Assembly: GCA_946479725.1 (NCBI GenBank)
Contig: CAMLHB010000090.1
Span: 1-8,744 of the forward strand
Reading direction: 5' to 3'
DNA from: an uncultured Actinomycetes bacterium
Lineage (GTDB): Bacteria > Actinomycetota > Thermoleophilia > Solirubrobacterales > 70-9
Length of the DNA stretch: 8,744 nt
In this document: positions 5,342 to 8,744 of the stretch, in pieces
How the letters are laid out: every line of letters begins with the position of its first letter
How positions within the stretch are numbered: the first letter of the stretch is position 1
Notes under the pieces: generated by a model
What the model was told of the DNA's origin: nothing
Databases searched by the model: none
Seen by the model: the letters and a program-made list of their open reading frames with translations, nothing else
Position numbers and translations under genes: made by a program

Positions 5342-6619
5342 TTACTCGCGCTCGCCGCCGGCTATACGGGAAGTGGTCTCAGCCCTCTTCGCTTCAGACT
5401 GCGGCGGAGAATCCGCCGTGGGCGAAGTGCGCTCGAAGAGAGCCGCGAAGGCGGTGACCTTGATTCCTGGGTCGCCGGGGGCTAGCCGCTCAGCGCATTC
5501 CGCCTGAATCTCGACGGTGCGGTGAATCACGTCGTCGTACATCAGGGCCAGTTTCCTCCAGCCCTCCTCGTCCGCCAGCAAAGGAACTCGGGCCACGCAG
5601 TGGTCCGGTCGCTCACCGAAGACCCCATCCCCCAGAGACAACACCGCGTCGGCGAAGAAGGTCCGCAGGACGTGATCGGCGAAACCGTTGCGATTCTCTA
5701 GTGACCGAGAGGCGGTATCGGCCTCATCGGAGAGCGGCCTCTGGGTCGCGCGGTAGAAGTGCTCGACGGCGCCACGCACTTGGCGCGTGTCTACAAGTTC
5801 GATCACATCATTGTCGCGCAGCACCTTGACGTGGTAGGAGGCGTCGGTGAGTTCCTCGCTGAACCTCTGACTCAGTTCATTCGGGCTCGCGACCTCTTCA
5901 GCGAGGACCGTCCAGATCTTTGCCCGCAGAGGGTGGCCGACGATCGCACCCAGCGATTTGAGTGGACCCCGCTCGCCGCCGACTCTATGGAAGGTGGACC
6001 TAGACCCTGCCCTCGACTGGCGCGGAGAATCCGCCGTGGGCGAAGTGCGCTCGAAGAGAGCCGCGAAGGCGGTGACCTTGATTCCTGGGTCGCCGGGGGC
6101 TAGCCGCTCAGCGCATTCCGCCTGAATCTCGACGGTGCGGTGAATCACGTCGTCGTACATCAGGGCCAGTTTCCTCCAGCCCTCCTCGTCCGCCAGCAAA
6201 GGAACTCGGGCCACGCAGTGGTCCGGTCGCTCACCGAAGACCCCATCCCCCAGAGACAACACCGCGTCGGCGAAGAAGGTCCGCAGGACGTGATCGGCGA
6301 AACCGTTGCGATTCTCTAGTGACCGAGAGGCGGTATCGGCCTCATCGGAGAGCGGCCTCTGGGTCGCGCGGTAGAAGTGCTCGACGGCGCCACGCACTTG
6401 GCGCGTGTCTACAAGTTCGATCACATCATTGTCGCGCAGCACCTTGACGTGGTAGGAGGCGTCGGTGAGTTCCTCGCTGAACCTCTGACTCAGTTCATTC
6501 GGGCTCGCGACCTCTTCAGCGAGGACCGTCCAGATCTTTGCCCGCAGAGGGTGGCCGACGATCGCACCCAGCGATTTGAGCGGCGATCCCGTCACTGGCC
6601 TCAATCCTTTTTGCACCAC
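5342..6619 (-). CDS. tandem-fused double winged-helix regulator (regulator C)
   Basis: This 425-residue protein is made of two copies of one ~200-residue ArsR-like regulator, joined head to tail in one frame with a 206-codon period. Each copy has HPLRAKIWTVLAEE, SPNELSQRF, the recognition helix LTDASYHVKVLRDND, the wing ELVDTRQVRGAVEHFYRAT, and a helical C-terminal domain containing PLLADEEGWRKL. Copies span residues ~14-200 and ~220-405. The linker (SPRQSRAGSRSTFHRVGGERGP) and the C-terminal tail (SPPQSEAKRAET...GGERE) are related but diverged. Family members normally act as dimers, so this may be a single-chain dimer (inference). The start is uncertain: GTG 6619 and GTG 6616 both lie next to GGAGG, and GTG/TTG codons within the next ten residues are alternatives. 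It is divergent from palindromes and a 19-codon gene, as regulator A is. Confidence 0.85.
   Translation of the reverse strand: MVQKGLRPVTGSPLKSLGAIVGHPLRAKIWTVLAEEVASPNELSQRFSEELTDASYHVKVLRDNDVIELVDTRQVRGAVEHFYRATQRPLSDEADTASRSLENRNGFADHVLRTFFADAVLSLGDGVFGERPDHCVARVPLLADEEGWRKLALMYDDVIHRTVEIQAECAERLAPGDPGIKVTAFAALFERTSPTADSPRQSRAGSRSTFHRVGGERGPLKSLGAIVGHPLRAKIWTVLAEEVASPNELSQRFSEELTDASYHVKVLRDNDVIELVDTRQVRGAVEHFYRATQRPLSDEADTASRSLENRNGFADHVLRTFFADAVLSLGDGVFGERPDHCVARVPLLADEEGWRKLALMYDDVIHRTVEIQAECAERLAPGDPGIKVTAFAALFERTSPTADSPPQSEAKRAETTSRIAGGERE
5404..5962. repeat. 559-bp direct repeat, copy 1 (3' half of regulator C)
   Basis: This is identical by eye to 6022-6580 at an offset of 618 bp (206 codons). 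Left of 5404 two bases differ, then homology continues imperfectly; right of 5962 it ends at T/C. The encoded residues are identical over the whole repeat. Confidence 0.9.
6022..6580. repeat. 559-bp direct repeat, copy 2 (5' half of regulator C)
   Basis: This is the partner of 5404-5962. The stretch between the copies (5963-6021) encodes the linker. It is homologous but clearly diverged relative to 5342-5403, with a 3-nt length change. The left end of the perfect match is therefore sharp against diverged but related DNA. Confidence 0.9.
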
Positions 6620-6688
6620 TCCTCCACTTCCTTGGTAATGGACCGATCCATCGTAAAGAGGTTTTAGAGCGCCTTTGAGGTTTTCTTT

Positions 6689-6704
6689 CTAGAACTCGTT
6701 CAAT
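6689..6704. promoter_or_regulatory. degenerate second operator copy in module C
   Basis: CTAGAACTCGTTCAAT matches CTAGAACTCTTTCTAG at 12 of 16 positions. The left half-site and most of the spacer are kept, and the right half is decayed. It lies 18 bp centre to centre from the perfect site at 6707-6722, so two dimers, or a double-headed regulator, could sit side by side. Confidence 0.5.
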
Positions 6705-6706
6705 CG

Positions 6707-6722
6707 CTAGAAAGAGTTCTAG
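6707..6722. promoter_or_regulatory. palindromic operator candidate (site C), CTAGAA-N4-TTCTAG
   Basis: CTAGAAAGAGTTCTAG is the exact reverse complement of the palindrome at 3911-3926, spacer included. It lies 87 bp before the regulator C start and 49 bp before peptide C (48 bp in module A). Recurrence of a 16-mer palindrome at the same place in two divergent regulator-peptide gaps is strong evidence of a shared binding site. The bound protein is inferred to be A and/or C. Confidence 0.75.
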
Positions 6723-6755
6723 CGTTCTGGCTTATCCCTAACGCGCAACCAGCGC

Positions 6756-6766
6756 AAAGGAGGTGA
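6756..6766 (+). promoter_or_regulatory. consensus ribosome binding site of peptide C
   Basis: AAAGGAGGTGA is a full complement of the 16S 3' end and lies 5 nt before TTG 6772. It is the best Shine-Dalgarno I see in the window. Together with the identical spacing before peptide A, it decides the TTG start. Confidence 0.75.
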
Positions 6767-6771
6767 GCCAG

Positions 6772-6831
6772 TTGACTATCCAAGCTATGGAGCGGACCGC
6801 CCCGGTGGCGGCTATTCAGAAGTCCGCTTAG
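6772..6831 (+). CDS. 19-residue peptide (peptide C) downstream of operator C
   Basis: TTG to TAG encodes MTIQAMERTAPVAAIQKSA. The consensus Shine-Dalgarno 5 nt upstream fixes the TTG start; the later ATG at 6787 is worse placed. Length and seven residues (M1, I3, R8, P11, I15, K17, A19) coincide with peptide A without gaps, although the surrounding DNA is not alignable. That suggests selection on the peptide. There is no signal sequence or membrane helix. It is divergent from the double regulator C, and a strong GC-rich terminator follows 62 bp downstream, so it is probably the only coding unit on its transcript. It could be a regulator-binding signal, a small effector, or the start of a small regulatory RNA. 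Function unknown. Confidence 0.6.
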   Translation: MTIQAMERTAPVAAIQKSA

Positions 6832-6893
6832 ATCAGCGGGGCGGTGCGTAGGGAACCCGGACGAGTTCGGGCACTCGCGCGCCGCAGAGAAAG

Positions 6894-6920
6894 CCCCCCG
6901 CCTCGATTGGAGGCGGGGGG
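6894..6920. terminator. strong intrinsic terminator hairpin, probably bidirectional
   Basis: CCCCCCGCCTC and GAGGCGGGGGG form an 11-bp perfect stem with a 5-nt loop (GATTG). On the + strand TCTTGC follows; on the - strand GCTTTCTCT follows. It ends the peptide C transcript and also lies behind the convergent nuclease pseudogene. Confidence 0.75.
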
Positions 6921-6928
6921 TCTTGCAC

Positions 6929-6979
6929 GGGTCACCGGGGCAGCCACAGAACACGACCGGCTCCCCCGGCAGGTGACCC
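6929..6979. terminator. imperfect long inverted repeat behind the nuclease pseudogene
   Basis: GGGTCACC (6929-6936) pairs with GGTGACCC (6972-6979), and the inner GGGG can pair with CCCC. It lies 14 bp past the nuclease stop and just before the strong hairpin at 6894-6920 on the - strand, giving a double-terminator arrangement. No T-run follows it. Confidence 0.4.
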
Positions 6980-6993
6980 CCGTCGCTCCCGCT

Positions 6994-8013
6994 TCAGCGT
7001 GCCCGCGGGAAGAGCACGTTGGTCGAGGGGGTTCCCGAGGGAACGACGTTGCCGTTCTCAAGATAGGCGTGGCCTATCCCAAGAGAGTCGAGGACACGCA
7101 GCCTCCGCTCGCTGATCGGGCGGTCCGAAATTAGGCAGAGATGGTCAGTCTTCCGGCCAAGGAAGACGCGGTATTCCAAAAGTTGCGCTAAGCCGCTGCG
7201 GACTCTCGCGCGCTCAGTCCCAGGACGGATGCTCTTGATCTCGAAGAGCGTTTTCCGCGAGCCCGAAACCCCACGCGGTCGCTTTGCCTGTAGGTCGATT
7301 GCTCCGTCAATTTCCTCGAGGTCTTCCAATCTTCAGCCTCCAGCCACAGACCGAACCGCCGAAGCGTTTCCTGATGCGCCTTGTCAGCTTGTTCGCTGAG
7401 AACGCGCTGGCTTTCTGGGTCGGAGGGAGTTGACTTTGCGCGTTCAGCCGGAGTGCGGTCCGGATCAAAGGGTCGCGGGTAAAACGATGGGTGCAGATGC
7501 CCGGTTGCGGGCAGCCTTGGGCCTGCCCTTGAGGTGTCGGGGATCTTGATGTTCCTCCTCGGCTTGAGCCGCTGCCTGATCCCCCGAAGCAAGAACCGGA
7601 AGACCCGACGTTCTTGGCCCCTCTTTGTCGAAACCGGTGCTCTCCCAGTAGTCGACGCAGCGCACCTGACCGTGAAAGAGCAGGCGTCGCGAACCGGCAT
7701 GCTCAAAGAGAAATAGGGCGCGTGAGTTTTCCGCGACCTGCCGGTTCTGGCCGATGAGTTCTTGATCCCCTTTCAACCCCCGACCTGCGTAGACGAGCTC
7801 ATTCCCTCGCCATTCATCTCCGTAGCTGAACGAACGTCCTACCTGAGAATGAGTGATTAAGAGCAGGGCTCTAAGAGCCGGGCGGGAGACCATTCCTCCC
7901 GCTCGACCTAGGTAGTCAGGAGGAAAGCCATAGAGCGAACCAAGTTGCTCCCAGGTGTAGATAAGGCCCTGCTCCAAACGCGGCAGCAGCGGGTCGTTCC
8001 CCTCCTCGGCCAT
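6994..8013 (-). pseudogene. SRA/PUA-like domain plus PD-(D/E)XK-like nuclease, broken by two frameshifts
   Basis: Three consecutive minus-strand pieces read as one ~340-residue protein. Piece 1 (8013 to ~7620) begins MAEEGNDPLLPRLEQG and has VGRSFSYGDEWRGNELVYAG, then KGDQELIGQNRQVAE and FHGQVRCVDYWES. This resembles the SRA/PUA-like modified-base reader of McrA-type (ScoMcrA-like) enzymes. Piece 2 (~7617-7330) carries VFRFLLR and a helical HQETLRRFGLWLEAEDW. Piece 3 (7329-6994, same frame as piece 1) has EEIDGAIDL, then LFEIKSI (Asp plus E-x-K, the PD-(D/E)XK signature) and LLEYRVFLG. The first break is an extra base at a CCCC run (7618-7621); the second is a missing base near 7325. The frame is thus restored. 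Either the gene is dead or both indels are sequencing errors. ATG 8013 lacks a Shine-Dalgarno. The likely role, if intact, is restriction of modified DNA (inference). Confidence 0.65.
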
Positions 8014-8113
8014 AGGAGGAGTTTAGGAAGTTGATGCTGCGTGTTGTATCGCCGTTTGAAACGCAAGTTCTAATCAAGATCGTGCTCGGCGGCGTGACCT
8101 CGGCGCCGCGGAA

Positions 8114-8143
8114 GGCTTCGACGAAGATCGCTCCGTCGAAGCC
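8114..8143 (-). terminator. hairpin downstream of the DUF6458-type gene
   Basis: GGCTTCGACG (8114-8123) and CGTCGAAGCC (8134-8143) form a perfect 10-bp stem with a 10-nt loop, 28 bp past the stop of the DUF6458-type gene. No T-run follows, so it may be a stability or Rho-associated hairpin. The rest of the gap 8014-8171 shows no gene; a promoter for the nuclease should lie there but I cannot define it. Confidence 0.4.
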
Positions 8144-8171
8144 CAGACGCCGATCGTGGCGAGACGGCGGC

Positions 8172-8432
8172 TCAGTAGCGCGGGGGCGCTTCGCGAGCCG
8201 GGTCGCGCACTTCGCGCCGTTCTTCCACGGGGGGCGCTTCGCCGGGGGCGAGGGGTCGGGCGCGGCGGGACCAGACGATTTCCTGGAAGAGGCCGATTAG
8301 GAGGCCGACCGCTCCGGCGATCATCAGGATCACGCCGATGGTGTCGACGGAGATGCCCTGGATGTGGAAGTTGGTCGCGAACTTGAGGATCGCGCCGACT
8401 GCGATGAGGAAGATGCCTGCTCCGATAGTCAT
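8172..8432 (-). CDS. small two-helix membrane protein, DUF6458 type
   Basis: This 86-residue protein starts at ATG 8432 (MTIGAGIFLIAVGAILKFA). Two hydrophobic helices, ~3-19 and ~30-50, are joined by a short loop (TNFHIQGISVD). The second contains TIGVILMIAGAVGLLIG. A charged cytoplasmic-type tail (SRRARPLAPGEAPP, then many Glu/Arg/Pro) follows. This matches the short actinobacterial family DUF6458, whose function is not known. The longer open frame upstream of 8432 reads as unrelated sequence overlapping the neighbouring gene in another frame, so the start is set by the family N-terminus. It lies 41 bp downstream of the BtrH/DUF4872-like gene, same strand, and is possibly co-transcribed. Confidence 0.85.
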   Translation of the reverse strand: MTIGAGIFLIAVGAILKFATNFHIQGISVDTIGVILMIAGAVGLLIGLFQEIVWSRRARPLAPGEAPPVEERREVRDPAREAPPRY

Positions 8433-8473
8433 GGGAGCCGGATACCCCGGGGTTGGATCGACAAAACGAAGCG

Positions 8474-8744
8474 CTATCGGAGAGAAGTCCAGAGGCGACG
8501 CTCGGCGGCGAGCACGGCTTTGGCACCGGACCCAACCGCATCCCACAGCTCGGGCCGCGGCTCCTCGCTTTCGCTCGCCGCCCTGAACGCCTCCGCCAGC
8601 TCGGTCCAGCGCGCCGCCGCCTCGGCCGCCAGCGGCGCCTGCTCGCGCCCGGCCTCCTCGAGGAAGCGCGAGTACATCAGCCGGAAGCAGCCGCCGCCGG
8701 TGCCGCGGCGCTCGATCACCTGGTAGGCGAAGCGGGCGCACCAC
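8474..8744 (-). CDS. C-terminus of a BtrH/DUF4872-like protein (5' end outside window)
   Basis: The frame is open to the window edge and ends at TAG 8474, giving the last ~90 residues. The part reads WCAFAYQVIERRGTGGGCFR, then LMYSRFLEEAG, then a long Ala/Glu-rich helix (AARWTELAEAFRAASE) and a helical end LAAERRLWTSLR. The motif 'ERRGTGGGxFRxMYxRFLEEA' is what I recall from the C-terminal DUF4872 domain. DUF4872 usually follows a BtrH N-terminal papain-like domain, as in butirosin side-chain transfer. Most members have no known substrate. The N-terminal catalytic half cannot be seen, so the assignment rests on this motif alone. Confidence 0.55.
   Translation of the reverse strand, partial: WCARFAYQVIERRGTGGGCFRLMYSRFLEEAGREQAPLAAEAAARWTELAEAFRAASESEEPRPELWDAVGSGAKAVLAAERRLWTSLR

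Noticed and set aside
6601..6651. 16-codon upstream frame (starting ATG 6651, minus) overlapping the start of regulator C
   Set aside because: No Shine-Dalgarno before it and no counterpart upstream of regulator A; likely chance.
5759..6667. Two + strand frames (5759-6103 and 6377-6667) with identical beginnings
   Set aside because: They are antisense to the duplicated regulator C; the identity comes from the DNA repeat, not from a second gene.
1..8744. CRISPR arrays, complete insertion sequences, rRNA or tRNA genes
   Set aside because: No short regularly spaced repeats, no transposase with terminal inverted repeats, and no RNA-gene folds seen; the only long repeat is the 559-bp pair within regulator C.

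Overview
The window is high-GC, with dense short intergenic gaps and several marks of an actinobacterium. These are a two-helix DUF6458-type membrane protein, a sigma-70 region 4 fragment, GTG/TTG starts, and three paralogous winged-helix regulators of the 'HPLR...YHVK.L...RGAVEH.YRA' type. That regulator type is very abundant in Thermoleophilia (Solirubrobacterales). The assignment to that group is inference from family recognition; no rRNA or other taxonomic marker is present.

Layout. 1-2372 (+): the C-terminal part of a large helical-repeat protein, translationally coupled to a 212-residue helical protein with a HEPN-like RNxxxH motif. This resembles a defence-type pair but is unproven. 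2404-3018 (-): a tyrosine-recombinase catalytic domain without its N-terminal domains, probably a remnant. 3208-6831: a regulatory cluster of three winged-helix regulators. A (3208-3810, -) and C (5342-6619, -) each stand divergent from a 19-codon reading frame (3975-4034 and 6772-6831, +). The palindrome CTAGAA-N4-TTCTAG lies in each gap, 48-49 bp before the peptide start. Regulator B (4225-4821, +) is followed by a sigma region-4-only protein (4843-5169). Regulator C is a head-to-tail fusion of two copies of the same regulator, with 559 bp repeated without a visible difference. 6994-8013 (-): a nuclease gene (SRA/PUA-like reader plus PD-(D/E)XK-like domain) broken by two compensating frameshifts. 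8172-8744 (-): the DUF6458-type protein and, at the edge, the C-terminus of a BtrH/DUF4872-like protein.

How they may work together. The most striking structure is the duplicated module 'regulator <- operator -> 19-aa peptide -> GC-rich terminator'. Both peptides have exactly 19 residues and share M1, I3, R8, P11, I15, K17 and A19. Both have the same Shine-Dalgarno-to-start spacing and the same 16-mer palindrome upstream. The two divergent regulators share a nearly identical DNA-binding wing, which differs in regulator B, which has no such operator. A small regulator-peptide system, possibly autoregulated, is a reasonable hypothesis. The flanks (integrase remnant, broken nuclease, repeat/HEPN pair) look like accessory DNA with decayed defence or mobile functions.
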